DNA of 64,000 nt from Planctomycetota bacterium (lineage in GTDB: Bacteria > Planctomycetota > UBA1135), in assembly GCA_008501825.1 (NCBI GenBank), contig QQUA01000023.1:186001-250000 (forward strand), given 5' to 3'. The notes beneath the pieces were generated by a model, which was given only the letters and a program-made list of their open reading frames with translations, was not told the DNA's origin and ran no database searches. Below, piece after piece: positions 40,915 to 50,440 of this stretch. Position 1 is the first letter of the stretch. Each line of letters starts with the position of its first letter. A program made the translations under genes and the position numbers.

Positions 40915-41682
40915 ATGGCCCCGGACTCTCATCGTCCGATCATCGGTTTGACCGTGGAATTGCTGCAAGCGCCGGAGTACACCGGCAGGCGGCGATTCCA
41001 GTTGTTTCCGGAGTATCTCGAGTGCTTGAGAGAGGCCGGCGCCCACCCCGTCCTGTTGCCTTCCGATCCGACTTCGGAGCAGCAGGCCACCGAAATCCCC
41101 GCCATCCTCGACCTTCTGGATGGATTGTTGCTGACCGGCGGAGACGACCCCGATCTGCGGCTTTTGGGCGGTCCGGAGCCGTTGGAGCTATGCAAACCGA
41201 TCCCCGAGGCGCAACAGCGAAGCTGCTTGGCTTATTTGCAAGAAGCTCAGCGCCGAAAAATGCCGGTATTGGGCATTTGCCTAGGCATGCAACTCATGGG
41301 GCTGGCGGAAGGCGCCCCCTTCCACCAACACTTGAGCCAGGGCGGACACGAAAAGGGAGCCCGCCACGGCGTGCAACCGATACCCGGCAGTTTGTTGGCA
41401 GACGTCCTGGGCTCGGCAACCCGGTTCGAAATCCTGTCCTATCACCATCAGGCCTTGGCCGACACCGGGCCGGGATTGTTGGCTTGCGGCCATGCCGACG
41501 ACGGCTTGCTGGAAGCCGTCGAATGGCCGGACCATCCCTTCGGATTGGGAGTGCAATGGCATCCGGAAAGGACTCCGCAATCGAGGAGTAGCCGGCGGCT
41601 ATTTTCAAGTTTCTGCCGCGCCGCCAAGATCTACCACCATAGGCGCGTGCAGGGAGAAACCGCGCGCGGCTCAGCATGGTAA
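40915..41682 (+). CDS. Class I glutamine amidotransferase-like hydrolase (peptidase C26, PuuD-like)
   Basis: A 255-residue protein of the gamma-glutamyl-GABA hydrolase group. PIIGLTVELL at the N-terminus, LLTGGDDPD oxyanion region, nucleophile elbow GICLGMQL, and the catalytic His-Glu in VQWHPER. Likely cleaves a gamma-glutamyl amide; the substrate is not predictable. The 3' end overlaps the next gene by 7 bases, and the run continues into aroB. Confidence 0.88.
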   Translation: MAPDSHRPIIGLTVELLQAPEYTGRRRFQLFPEYLECLREAGAHPVLLPSDPTSEQQATEIPAILDLLDGLLLTGGDDPDLRLLGGPEPLELCKPIPEAQQRSCLAYLQEAQRRKMPVLGICLGMQLMGLAEGAPFHQHLSQGGHEKGARHGVQPIPGSLLADVLGSATRFEILSYHHQALADTGPGLLACGHADDGLLEAVEWPDHPFGLGVQWHPERTPQSRSSRRLFSSFCRAAKIYHHRRVQGETARGSAW

Positions 41683-43034
41683 ACCGCGAAGAACGAAAGC
41701 AGGAAAGGCAACGTCGCTTGTTGGAGGCCCAACGATTGGCCAAACAGGAGCGGCGCCGGTTGTGGATCATGGCAATGGGCTTGGTCCTGGTCGTCGGCAT
41801 GGCCGTCACCATTCAGCAAAGTTTGTCGAAAGGTGAGGAAGAGGGTCCGGCCGAGCCCAACGAGACTTTGGAATCCATGGTGGCTCAACCCCCGGTGCAA
41901 CCGGAGCTGCTGGAAGAAGTCGCCGATGCCGACGAAATCGATCGCTTGAAGATCGAACCGGGCCCTTTCCGCCATCTCAGCCAGATGGCCCACCTGTTGC
42001 AAACCGGCCACCTCCGAGCTTTAGGCAATCCGGAACTGCCGCTGGAACAAGTCGAACAGAATCCGGAGTCTTATCGGGGCAAAGCTTTCCGGGTTCGGGG
42101 CCTGCTGCAAGCAACCCGGATTCTGACCCGCTCTCCTGGAGCTCCGGAGGAAAGGTGGAGCTGGCTCCAAACCGATCAAGGGCAGGATGTCTTTTTCGTC
42201 AGCTTGCGAACCGACGAAGGGGTTTTCCCAGGCAGCTTCGTCAAAGGCGATGGATTCTTTTTCAAGCTTTATCGGCAAACCCTGGATGGAAAAATCCTGA
42301 CCGCACCGTTATTGATCGGCCGGGAATTGCTGCGCTCCTATCGTCTGTTGGAACCCAGCCAGGAAATCGACTTGGCTGCGCTCGCCGATATTGAAACGCC
42401 TGAGATCGGAACGCAACAAGGACCGCAGCAAACGCCGTATTGGAGCCTGCTCAACGTAGCCCACCATTTGGGGCAAGATCCAGCCGCCTTGGAGCAAAGG
42501 TTTGAAAATGTGCCGCAACTAACTTTAAGTCGTTTGACCGAACTTGCAGCCCAACCTGCGGCTTTTCGTGGCCAGCCAATTATCTTGGCCGGAATGGTCA
42601 GCGACCATCAAGTCATGGAAGCCGGCGAAAACCCGGTTCGCTTGGAATTCACCACCAGCATCTGGTTGCGCAATTTAGCTTGGGGCGATCACCTGGTTCA
42701 CGTCGTGGCTCCGGGCCGGTTTCCCGACAGCCGGGAAAAAGGCGGTAGTCAAGAATTCCAATACCTCGGTTGGTTCATGCAATTGGAATCCTATTTCGAC
42801 ACCACCAACCGACCGCGACGTGCGCCTTTGTTCATCGTCGCCGGCGGCCGTTGGATGGACGTCAAAGCTCCGAGTTGGATTGGGGAAACCATGCTCGGTT
42901 TCCTGGCCGCCGCCATCGTCTTGACTTTGGTCATGATTGTTTTGATTCGCCAAGACCGGAAACGAACCGCGCAAATGAATCGCAAGCTGGAGGAACGCCG
43001 GCGGCAAAGACGGGAAGGTGAACGACCGTCATGA
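41676..43034 (+). CDS. Unknown membrane protein with two similar soluble repeats
   Basis: A 452-residue protein, not recognised. A basic, coiled-coil-like N-terminus (about 1-30) precedes one membrane helix (31-47). Then come an acidic linker, two soluble regions of about 130 residues each, a second membrane helix (about 405-427) and a basic Arg-rich tail. The soluble parts share a pattern: a leucine-rich helix, then YRGKAFRVRGLL in the first and FRGQPIILAGMV in the second, both followed by strands, which suggests duplicated OB-like domains. Topology would put both repeats outside the cytoplasm. It overlaps the preceding gene by 7 bases and aroB by 4. Confidence 0.65.
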   Translation: MVNREERKQERQRRLLEAQRLAKQERRRLWIMAMGLVLVVGMAVTIQQSLSKGEEEGPAEPNETLESMVAQPPVQPELLEEVADADEIDRLKIEPGPFRHLSQMAHLLQTGHLRALGNPELPLEQVEQNPESYRGKAFRVRGLLQATRILTRSPGAPEERWSWLQTDQGQDVFFVSLRTDEGVFPGSFVKGDGFFFKLYRQTLDGKILTAPLLIGRELLRSYRLLEPSQEIDLAALADIETPEIGTQQGPQQTPYWSLLNVAHHLGQDPAALEQRFENVPQLTLSRLTELAAQPAAFRGQPIILAGMVSDHQVMEAGENPVRLEFTTSIWLRNLAWGDHLVHVVAPGRFPDSREKGGSQEFQYLGWFMQLESYFDTTNRPRRAPLFIVAGGRWMDVKAPSWIGETMLGFLAAAIVLTLVMIVLIRQDRKRTAQMNRKLEERRRQRREGERPS

Positions 43035-44095
43035 AGTGGCCTGTTTACACCCAGGGAGAACTTGCCCGGTTACTGAAGAACGCAGTAGCCGAACTGGATC
43101 CCGCTCCCAGTTCGATCCTGGTCTTGATCGACCAAAACCTGCACCAGCAGTTGGAGCCCCTGGTGCAGTCCTGCCTGGATCCCTACGGCATGCCCTATCG
43201 CCTGATTGGTTTCGAGGCTTTCGAACGCCATAAGAGCCTGGCCCACTTGGAAGAACTGGCTCGCTTGGCGGTTCGCTTCGGCACTGACCGAGCCTCGGTG
43301 ATCCTGGCCATCGGCGGCGGCGTCACTTCCGATCTGGGCGGTTTGCTGGCGGCGGTATTGCTGCGCGGCATCCGCTGGGGTGCGATTCCGACCAGCCTGC
43401 TAGCCATGGTGGACGCCGCCTTGGGTGGAAAAACGGCGGTGGATCTGCCCGAGGGAAAGAACCTGATCGGGGCTTTCCATCAACCGGATTTCATCCTCTG
43501 TGACATCGATACCCTGGCCAGCCTGCCCCACCGGGAGTGGAGCTGCGGCCTGGGCGAGTTACTGAAAACCGCCTTGATCAGCGGCCCCGAGATGCTGGCC
43601 ACCCTGGAACAAACGGACGCCCAGGACCTGCGCCAACCCAGCCCCTTCCTGCTCGATTTGGTGGCCGAAGCCGGTCAGACCAAAATGCGGATCGTGGAAG
43701 AAGATCCGATGGAATCGGGGATTCGCAAGGTGTTGAACCTCGGCCACACCTTCGGCCACGCCCTGGAAACCGCCGCCGGCCATCAGGATCTGGCCCATGG
43801 GGAGGCGGTCGGCCTTGGCCTGCTGTGCGCCTGCCATCTGGCCGAAGAGATGGAGGTCGCCGAAGAAGCCCTCACCCGCCGGGTGGATGCCCTGTTGCGC
43901 AAGCTCAGCCTGCCTCGGCAATATCCCGGGGAACTTCCCGGCCCGGACCGGCTCCGCACTCTCCTGCTTCGAGACAAAAAGGCCGAGAGCGGCCGCCTGG
44001 ATCTGGTCCTCCCGGTCAAGCCAGGGCAGTGCATCTTGTTGCGCAAAGTTGACCCGGTTTTGGCAGTGACGACCCTTCGCGAAGTCCTGGCTTAA
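43031..44095 (+). CDS. aroB: 3-dehydroquinate synthase AroB
   Basis: Second step of the shikimate pathway, NAD- and zinc/cobalt-dependent. The 354-residue protein shows LAIGGGVTSDLGGLLAA (NAD loop), AIPTSLLAMVDAALGGKTAVD, KNLIGAFHQPDFILCD, and the metal histidines in NLGHTFGHALE and HGEAVGLG. Glu of GLGELLKTALI is the first ligand. Length is typical. It overlaps the preceding membrane-protein gene by ATGA. Confidence 0.95.
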   Translation: MKWPVYTQGELARLLKNAVAELDPAPSSILVLIDQNLHQQLEPLVQSCLDPYGMPYRLIGFEAFERHKSLAHLEELARLAVRFGTDRASVILAIGGGVTSDLGGLLAAVLLRGIRWGAIPTSLLAMVDAALGGKTAVDLPEGKNLIGAFHQPDFILCDIDTLASLPHREWSCGLGELLKTALISGPEMLATLEQTDAQDLRQPSPFLLDLVAEAGQTKMRIVEEDPMESGIRKVLNLGHTFGHALETAAGHQDLAHGEAVGLGLLCACHLAEEMEVAEEALTRRVDALLRKLSLPRQYPGELPGPDRLRTLLLRDKKAESGRLDLVLPVKPGQCILLRKVDPVLAVTTLREVLA

Positions 44096-44164
44096 AGCTT
44101 CCTTCGAAAACCTCTAGTCGCCGCCGCCCCCCCGCGCTGTAATGTGCGGTTGAAGGGAGCCTTC

Positions 44165-47100
44165 ATGCCGCGTCGGGACGACCTCGAAAGCATTCTTCTC
44201 ATCGGATCCGGGCCGATCGTCATCGGTCAGGCTTGCGAATTCGATTATTCCGGAACCCAAGCCTGCAAGGCGCTGAAAGAGGAGGGCTATCGAGTCCTGC
44301 TGGTCAACAGCAATCCGGCCACCATCATGACCGACCCGGATTTGGCCGATCGGACTTTCATCGAGCCGATTACGCCGGAGTTCGTCGGGCGAATCCTGGA
44401 GCAGGAGCGGCCGGACGCCATCTTGCCCACCTTGGGCGGCCAGACCGCCCTCAACACCGCGGTGGGCTTGCATCAGGAGGGTCTGCTGGAGAAATACGGA
44501 GTCGAAATGATCGGCGCCGATTTCGAGGTGATTCAGAAAGCGGAAGACCGGGAATTGTTCCGGAAGGCGATGGAAAACATCGGCCTGCGCAACGCTCCCT
44601 CGGTGGTCGCCCACAACTTGGCCCAAGCTTTCGCCGGCCTGGAACAAGTGGGCCTTCCTTGCGTGGTGCGACCGGCCTTCACCCTGGGCGGCAGCGGCGG
44701 TGGCCTGGCCTACAACCGGGTGGAATTCGAGGAGGTGGTTCGCCGCGGCTTGATGCTTTCTCCGGTCAGCGAGGTTTTGATTGAAAAGAGCCTGGTCGGT
44801 TGGAAGGAATATGAGTTGGAGGTGATGCGCGACCGCAGCGACAACTGCGTGATCATCTGCTCGATCGAAAACCTGGATCCGATGGGCGTCCACACCGGCG
44901 ACTCCATCACCGTGGCGCCGGCCCAGACCTTGACCGATCGGGAATACCAACGCATGCGCGACGCCGCCATGGCGATCATGCGGGAAATCGGAGTTGAAAC
45001 CGGGGGTTCGAACGTGCAATTCGCCGTCAACCCGGAAGACGGCGACATGATCGTCATCGAAATGAACCCCAGGGTTTCTCGGTCCTCGGCTTTGGCCAGC
45101 AAAGCCACCGGCTTTCCAATTGCCAAATTCGCCGCCAAGTTGGCGGTGGGCTATACCCTCGACGAAATTCAAAACGACATCACCAAAGAAACGCCGGCCT
45201 GCTTCGAGCCCACCTTGGATTACGTGGTGGTCAAGATGCCCCGGTTCGCCTTCGAAAAATTCCCCAAGTCCGATTCTACCTTGGGCACGCAAATGAAAAG
45301 CGTGGGCGAAACCATGGCCATCGGCCGGACTTTTGAAGAAGCCTTTCAAAAGGCCTTGCGCGGCTTGGAAGTCGGCCGCGACGGTTTCAGCGGTAAGAAA
45401 ACCAGTTATCAAGCAGACGAATTGCGCCAGAAAGTGGCGCGGCCGGCGCCGGGACGATTGTTCGCCATTTACGACGCCATTGTCGCCGGCCATGAAATCG
45501 AGGAGATTCAACGCTTAAGCGGCATCGATCCCTGGTTCCTGGCCTTTATGGCCAGCTTGGTTCAAGCGGATCAAGCTTTGGGCCAAGACGGCATTCAAGG
45601 ATTGAGCCGAAATCGGCTTCGGAATTTGAAAAAGCGCGGTTTCAGCGACGCTCGTTTAGCTTCCTTGTGCGGCTTGGGCGAAGGCGAACTCAGGCAACGC
45701 CGGCTGGGCATGGAAATTCAGCCCGGCTATCGCTTGGTCGATACCTGCGCCGGCGAGTTTCAGGCCAAGACGCCCTACTTTTATTCCACCTACGACTGCA
45801 TGGAAGAGGAAGAGGCTCCGCAACCCGGGCGCCGGGTGATCATTTTGGGCGGAGGTCCCAACCGCATCGGTCAGGGCATCGAATTCGATTATTGCTGCGT
45901 CCACGCTTCCCTGGCTTTGCGGGAAATGGGCATCGAATCGGTAATGATCAACTCCAATCCGGAAACGGTCTCCACCGACTTCGACATCTCCGATCGACTT
46001 TATTTCGAACCGTTGACTTTAGAAGACGTGTTGGCGGTTTGCGATCGGGAGCAACCCGAAGGGGTCATCGTTCAATTCGGCGGGCAAACCCCGCTGAATT
46101 TGGCCGAAGGTTTACGCAAAGCCGGAGTGCCCATCTTGGGTACCCCGGTAAATGCCATCGATCGGGCCGAAGACCGCGGCCGCTTCGCCGCCCTGTTACG
46201 CAAACTCGGTTTGCGGCAACCGGAAAACGGCATCGCCACCAGCCCGACGGAAGCCCAGCAAATCGCCGAGCGAATCGGCTTCCCGGTGTTGGTGCGTCCT
46301 TCTTACGTCCTTGGCGGCCGGGCGATGGAAATTGTCTACGACGGGCGGGATTTGGATCGCTACATGAAAGAAGCGGTGAGCGTCTCGCCGGAACATCCGG
46401 TGTTGATCGATCGCTTCTTGGAAGACGCCGCCGAAGTGGATGTGGATTGCCTGGCCGATGGCAAGGACGTATTGATGGGCGCGGTGATGGAGCACATCGA
46501 AGAGGCGGGCATTCACTCCGGCGATTCCACCTGCGTCATCCCTCCGATTTCCCTCGGCGAAAGCATCGTCGAAGAAATCGTCGCCGCCACTCGAGCTTTG
46601 GCTTTGGAACTTGGCGTCATCGGTTTGATGAACGTTCAGTTTGCCGTTCGCGGAGACAACGTTTTCATTCTCGAAGTCAATCCCAGAGCTTCCCGGACCG
46701 TCCCCTACGTGGCCAAAGCCACCGGAGTACCGCTGGCGCAATTGGCCACCCAAGTGATGGCCGGCCGTAGTTTGCAGGAACTGGGCGCCCGTGAACCCGG
46801 AAGCAACGAACACATTGCCGTGAAGGCCCCGGCCTTCCCCTTTGCCAAGTTCCCTGGAGCGAGAGCCGATTTGGGGCCGGAAATGCGCAGCACTGGGGAA
46901 GTCATGGGCATTGACCGCAGTTTCGGTTTGGCTTTCGCCAAAGCCAGTGAAGCCGCCGGCCGGCGATTACCGATTTCCGGCAAGGTCTTTCTTACGGTGA
47001 AAGATGCCGACAAACGTCAAGTCGGATTGGTCGCCAGAAATTTGCACGATTTGGGTTTCGAATTGGTGGCCACCGACGGCACCTATAAAGTGCTTCGACG

Positions 47101-47386
47101 CCATGGAATTCCGGTAACGAGGATCAATAAAGTTCACGAAGGCCGTCCCCACGTGGTCGATTTAATCAAGAATCGTGAAGTTCAATTGATCATCAATACA
47201 CCTTTGGGCAAAGTCACCCGATACGACGACGGCATGATTCGAACCGAATCCTACCAAGCCAATATCCCTTGTTTGACCACCATGAGCGCCGCCATGGCGG
47301 CGGTGGAAGGAATCCAAGCGTTAAAGGAAGGGCATGCTTCGGTGCGCCCGCTACAAGACTATTTCCTTTCCGTGCCCACGGCTTGA
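44165..47386 (+). CDS. carB: Carbamoyl-phosphate synthase large subunit CarB
   Basis: A 1073-residue enzyme with two homologous ATP-grasp halves. The N-half makes carboxyphosphate (ILLIGSGPIVIGQACEFDYSG, PTLGGQTALN) and the C-half uses carbamate (IILGGGPNRIGQGIEFDYCC, VQFGGQTPLN). The C-terminal allosteric domain is about 930-1073. Ammonia comes from CarA, which is not adjacent. The ATG at 44165 has AAGGGAG 7 bases upstream. acyP follows after 4 bases. Confidence 0.97.
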   Translation: MPRRDDLESILLIGSGPIVIGQACEFDYSGTQACKALKEEGYRVLLVNSNPATIMTDPDLADRTFIEPITPEFVGRILEQERPDAILPTLGGQTALNTAVGLHQEGLLEKYGVEMIGADFEVIQKAEDRELFRKAMENIGLRNAPSVVAHNLAQAFAGLEQVGLPCVVRPAFTLGGSGGGLAYNRVEFEEVVRRGLMLSPVSEVLIEKSLVGWKEYELEVMRDRSDNCVIICSIENLDPMGVHTGDSITVAPAQTLTDREYQRMRDAAMAIMREIGVETGGSNVQFAVNPEDGDMIVIEMNPRVSRSSALASKATGFPIAKFAAKLAVGYTLDEIQNDITKETPACFEPTLDYVVVKMPRFAFEKFPKSDSTLGTQMKSVGETMAIGRTFEEAFQKALRGLEVGRDGFSGKKTSYQADELRQKVARPAPGRLFAIYDAIVAGHEIEEIQRLSGIDPWFLAFMASLVQADQALGQDGIQGLSRNRLRNLKKRGFSDARLASLCGLGEGELRQRRLGMEIQPGYRLVDTCAGEFQAKTPYFYSTYDCMEEEEAPQPGRRVIILGGGPNRIGQGIEFDYCCVHASLALREMGIESVMINSNPETVSTDFDISDRLYFEPLTLEDVLAVCDREQPEGVIVQFGGQTPLNLAEGLRKAGVPILGTPVNAIDRAEDRGRFAALLRKLGLRQPENGIATSPTEAQQIAERIGFPVLVRPSYVLGGRAMEIVYDGRDLDRYMKEAVSVSPEHPVLIDRFLEDAAEVDVDCLADGKDVLMGAVMEHIEEAGIHSGDSTCVIPPISLGESIVEEIVAATRALALELGVIGLMNVQFAVRGDNVFILEVNPRASRTVPYVAKATGVPLAQLATQVMAGRSLQELGAREPGSNEHIAVKAPAFPFAKFPGARADLGPEMRSTGEVMGIDRSFGLAFAKASEAAGRRLPISGKVFLTVKDADKRQVGLVARNLHDLGFELVATDGTYKVLRRHGIPVTRINKVHEGRPHVVDLIKNREVQLIINTPLGKVTRYDDGMIRTESYQANIPCLTTMSAAMAAVEGIQALKEGHASVRPLQDYFLSVPTA

Positions 47387-47390
47387 GGCC

Positions 47391-47660
47391 ATGGAACGGC
47401 TCGAAGTCTGGTTTTCCGGCCGGGTCCAGGGCGTTGGATTTCGCTTTCGAACCCGCCGTTTGGCGGCCCGCTTCCCGATTACCGGATTCGTTCGCAATCT
47501 TGCCGACGGAAGGGTGGAAATGAAGGCGGAAGGAGACCGGCAGGCCTTGGAACAGTTCTTGGACGCCTTGAACCGGACGATGAAAAACTATATTCACGCC
47601 CAAGAAGTGGATTGGGGACCGGCCGCCGAAGAGTTCAGTAGTTTCGAAATTCGGCGTTAA
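47391..47660 (+). CDS. acyP: Acylphosphatase
   Basis: An 89-residue acylphosphatase hydrolysing carboxyl-phosphate mixed anhydrides such as carbamoyl phosphate and 1,3-bisphosphoglycerate. Signature GRVQGVGFRFRT with phosphate-binding R18, and GFVRNLADGRVE with catalytic N36. It follows carB by 4 bases, so an enzyme that destroys carbamoyl phosphate is coupled to the one that makes it. The start ATG sits within the spacing of the carB stop. Confidence 0.93.
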   Translation: MERLEVWFSGRVQGVGFRFRTRRLAARFPITGFVRNLADGRVEMKAEGDRQALEQFLDALNRTMKNYIHAQEVDWGPAAEEFSSFEIRR

Positions 47661-47825
47661 CTCTGCTGTAGGAAGGAGGAAAGGGAAGAACTGCCCGGGC
47701 CCGGGTAGCGTTGTTCTTGCGCAGAAATGGCCTTCTCTGAGCTAAACTAGATTCGTAACCGAAATGAGCGCCGGAACTAATCCGGCTGAGCTTCTCATCC
47801 TCCCCTTCACCCATCATCCCTGACC

Positions 47826-48743
47826 ATGAATCGCAGTCTTCTTGTTTTCGCGATCAGCGCTGGACTTACGCTCGCCGTCAGTTCAAGCGCCAGCGCCGGC
47901 CTGTTACTTTTCTCCAGCGGCCCTCCCGATGGAGTCGCCGCCGAGCCCCCTTCCTACACCAACTGCACGGTTTGCCATTCGGGCGCTGAGGTGAATTCCG
48001 GATCCGGTTCCCTGAGCATCCAAAACGTGCCGGCCGAATACGTACCCGGCCAAGTCTATTCCTTGACGGTGGAAATCGACGATCCGGCGGCTATGCGCTG
48101 GGGATTTGAAATCACCGCCGTCGATGAAGCCGGCACCGGTATCGGCAGCTTCACCATCACCGACACCACCAACACCCAATTTTCCAGTCAAGCCGGCCGC
48201 GAATACGTCAAGCAAACGGGTACCGGTTCCTTTGCTGGAAGCGCCGGACCGCAAAGTTGGAGCTTCGATTGGACCGCCCCGGCGGCCGGAAGCGGCACAG
48301 TTTTCTTTTACGCCGCCGGTAACGCCGCCAATGACAACAGCAACAGCAGTGGCGACATGATTTACAGCGCCGCCACTTCCAGCGCTGAGTCCGGGGCTGC
48401 CCATGCCGACCTGACTTTGGTTTTGCAACCGCACGAACCCCTGGCTCCCCGCGGGGGCAATTTGACCGTGCCGGCTCGCATTCGCAATCACAGCAACTCC
48501 ACCCAAGACATCGTCTTGGTCTCCAGAGTGCGCTTGTCCAACGGCAGCCTGTTCCCCCCCAACGGCTTCCTGTTGAATCCGATCCCTCTGTCCATCGCAC
48601 CCGGAGATCAAGGGGAAGCGGTCATGGTTCATCCGATCGCTCCGACCACGCCCTTGATTACCGCAACTTACGAGGGACTGATCGGCATTGCCCCGGCCAC
48701 TTTGATCGACATGGATACCTTCACCGTTTCGGTGACTCCCTAA
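47826..48743 (+). CDS. Exported CxxCH protein of the choice-of-anchor V type
   Basis: A 305-residue exported protein. Signal peptide ending SASA (about residue 24), then a Reelin/DOMON-like beta domain that carries one c-type haem motif, NCTVCHSG (about residues 46-53). Strands and the signature WSFDWTAPAAGSGTVFFYAAGNAAND follow, typical of choice-of-anchor V domains. A second beta domain covers about 200-305. No C-terminal sorting signal is clear. It may carry haem on the surface, but the single CxxCH could also be structural. It is monocistronic, with a strong terminator. Confidence 0.72.
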   Translation: MNRSLLVFAISAGLTLAVSSSASAGLLLFSSGPPDGVAAEPPSYTNCTVCHSGAEVNSGSGSLSIQNVPAEYVPGQVYSLTVEIDDPAAMRWGFEITAVDEAGTGIGSFTITDTTNTQFSSQAGREYVKQTGTGSFAGSAGPQSWSFDWTAPAAGSGTVFFYAAGNAANDNSNSSGDMIYSAATSSAESGAAHADLTLVLQPHEPLAPRGGNLTVPARIRNHSNSTQDIVLVSRVRLSNGSLFPPNGFLLNPIPLSIAPGDQGEAVMVHPIAPTTPLITATYEGLIGIAPATLIDMDTFTVSVTP

Positions 48744-48762
48744 ACCTGGGGATCGTCCGCTG

Positions 48763-48800
48763 GCGCCGGGAAAAAATTTCCCGGCGCTTATTTATTTTTC
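48763..48800 (+). terminator. Rho-independent terminator between convergent genes
   Basis: Perfect 11-bp stem GCGCCGGGAAA (48763-48773) and TTTCCCGGCGC (48777-48787) with loop AAA, followed by TTATTTATTTTT. It ends the CxxCH-protein transcript; its T-tract lies within the last codons of murJ on the other strand. Confidence 0.88.
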
Positions 48801-50395
48801 CGAGTGATCAAAGATTTCAATTGAGCGAAATCTTGAGGCAATACCTTGGCCGTGGTCACGGTTGCAGCGGCAATGCCGATGGCAATCGAAAGAGCCAAAC
48901 CCCAAAGAGTGCCGTCATTAGGACCCAACAAGCGGGCCAAGATCCAGGCACTGGCGGAAGCGGCGGCCGCCGGGCAAGCCAGGCGAAGGATTTGCCTCCA
49001 TTCGGGCAGACATCCAGCCAATTCCACTTTGCCCATGCCGCGAACCAGCCACAAACATTGCAAACAAAGGGAAGTTGAGGTGGCGAATCCGGCTCCCGCC
49101 ACTCCGATCCAAGGCAACAGGAGGAGGTCGAGTCCGAGGTTGACGGGAATGAGCGAAACGGCAATCCAAGCCGGACCGCGAAAGTCTTGGCGACTTTGCC
49201 GAGCTCGGGTCAGCAGGGCGGAAAGGCTGGCCGCCGGTAAACCGATCAAATAAGCCCGCAGGGTGGCCGCCAGGATGGCGGTGTCGTCGGCGTGAAAGCG
49301 GCCGTGTTCGAACAAAACTTCAATCACCGGAGTGGCCAGGACGAACAGCCCTCCAGTCGCCGACAAGATCACCAAGAAACTCAAGGCCGCCGTTCGCTTC
49401 AAGGCGTGGCGTAATTCGGAAAGGCGGTTCTCCGCGGACAATCGGGCAAACAGAGGCAAGGTTCCCGTGGCCGCAGCGATACCGACCAGGGAAAGAGGAA
49501 GCTGCAGCAAACGATTGGCCAAAAAGGTGTAGGTATTGGCGGAACTGTCCACCAAGATCCTGACCAGGAGCGAATCCACCGCCAACTGAATTTGCACCGC
49601 CGCCAGCCCTAAAAGAGCCGGAGCGAAGTTTTTCATGGTCCGGCGCACGCTGCCGTCTCCGGGATGGAAGGCCGGCAACATCGGAAAACCCACTGCCTTC
49701 ACTCCCGGTGCTTGCGATCCCCATTGCAAAAAACCGGCGAAAAGAATGCCTGCAGCCAGCCAATGCATGGAGGTTCGATTGGGGAAGCCGGGCAACAGGC
49801 TGGTTCCAAGCAGCAAGCTGATCCAGGCCACGTTCAGCAACGCCGGAGACAACGCAGGTAAAGCGAAATAGCCGTGCAAACTCTGCGGTGCAGCCGCCAA
49901 AGCGCACATGCAAATGGGCAGCAAATAAGGAAAGACGATCGTGGCCAGGGTCAGGGTTTGGTGAAGATCGGTTTGTTGTTCGGGATCAACCTGCTTCAGC
50001 CAAAGGAATAAAACCACTTCGGCCAGGAAGATCAAAGCCAACAAAAGCATGAGCACGAATCCTTGAAAACGTGCAAACACTTGATGAGCGTAGCGCTGCC
50101 CCCCTTCCAACTCCGCCCGGGCCAGAGCCGGCTGCATCGCAGCTCCTACCGCGCCTTCGCCGAATAACTTGCGAAATAGATTGGGAATCAGCCAAGCCAG
50201 AAAAAATGCACCGGTTAAAGGAGTGACCCCATAGAAAGCGGTCATCAAAGCGTCCCGTACAAATCCGAGGATCCGTGAACATAAAGTCCAAGCCGAGGTC
50301 ACCAAGGTGCCGCGAAAAGCCACCCGACCGGTGACGGGCCGGGAGGACGAATTCTGCTCGATCACTGCCTTGCCGAAAGGGGTTTCTTCCACCAT
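48788..50395 (-). CDS. murJ: Lipid II flippase MurJ
   Basis: A 535-residue MOP-superfamily membrane protein with about 14 helices that flips lipid II for peptidoglycan synthesis. N-terminal SRILGFVRDALMTAFYG contains the conserved Arg residues of MurJ; NLFRKLFGEGAVGAAMQPAL is a strong family signature. Further segments are VFPYLLPICMCALAAAPQSLHG and FEHGRFHADDTA. ATG at 50395 chosen, giving a short cytoplasmic N-terminus. The last codons overlap the opposing terminator. Confidence 0.93.
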   Translation of the reverse strand: MVEETPFGKAVIEQNSSSRPVTGRVAFRGTLVTSAWTLCSRILGFVRDALMTAFYGVTPLTGAFFLAWLIPNLFRKLFGEGAVGAAMQPALARAELEGGQRYAHQVFARFQGFVLMLLLALIFLAEVVLFLWLKQVDPEQQTDLHQTLTLATIVFPYLLPICMCALAAAPQSLHGYFALPALSPALLNVAWISLLLGTSLLPGFPNRTSMHWLAAGILFAGFLQWGSQAPGVKAVGFPMLPAFHPGDGSVRRTMKNFAPALLGLAAVQIQLAVDSLLVRILVDSSANTYTFLANRLLQLPLSLVGIAAATGTLPLFARLSAENRLSELRHALKRTAALSFLVILSATGGLFVLATPVIEVLFEHGRFHADDTAILAATLRAYLIGLPAASLSALLTRARQSRQDFRGPAWIAVSLIPVNLGLDLLLLPWIGVAGAGFATSTSLCLQCLWLVRGMGKVELAGCLPEWRQILRLACPAAAASASAWILARLLGPNDGTLWGLALSIAIGIAAATVTTAKVLPQDFAQLKSLITRKNK

Positions 50396-50428
50396 AACGA
50401 AGGCCAAGCCGAACCGCCATGCCGACCT

Positions 50429-50434
50429 TATGAT
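50429..50434 (+). promoter_or_regulatory. Putative -10 element, leaderless glycosyltransferase transcript
   Basis: TATGAT ends 6 bases before the ATG at 50441; the six bases are TCCTCC, the same as those after the rnpB box. No Shine-Dalgarno. Confidence 0.45.
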
Positions 50435-50440
50435 TCCTCC

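Noticed and set aside
44114..45511. 465-residue open frame antisense to carB
   Set aside because: Shadow of carB, rich in His/Gly/Asp as expected for a reversed frame.
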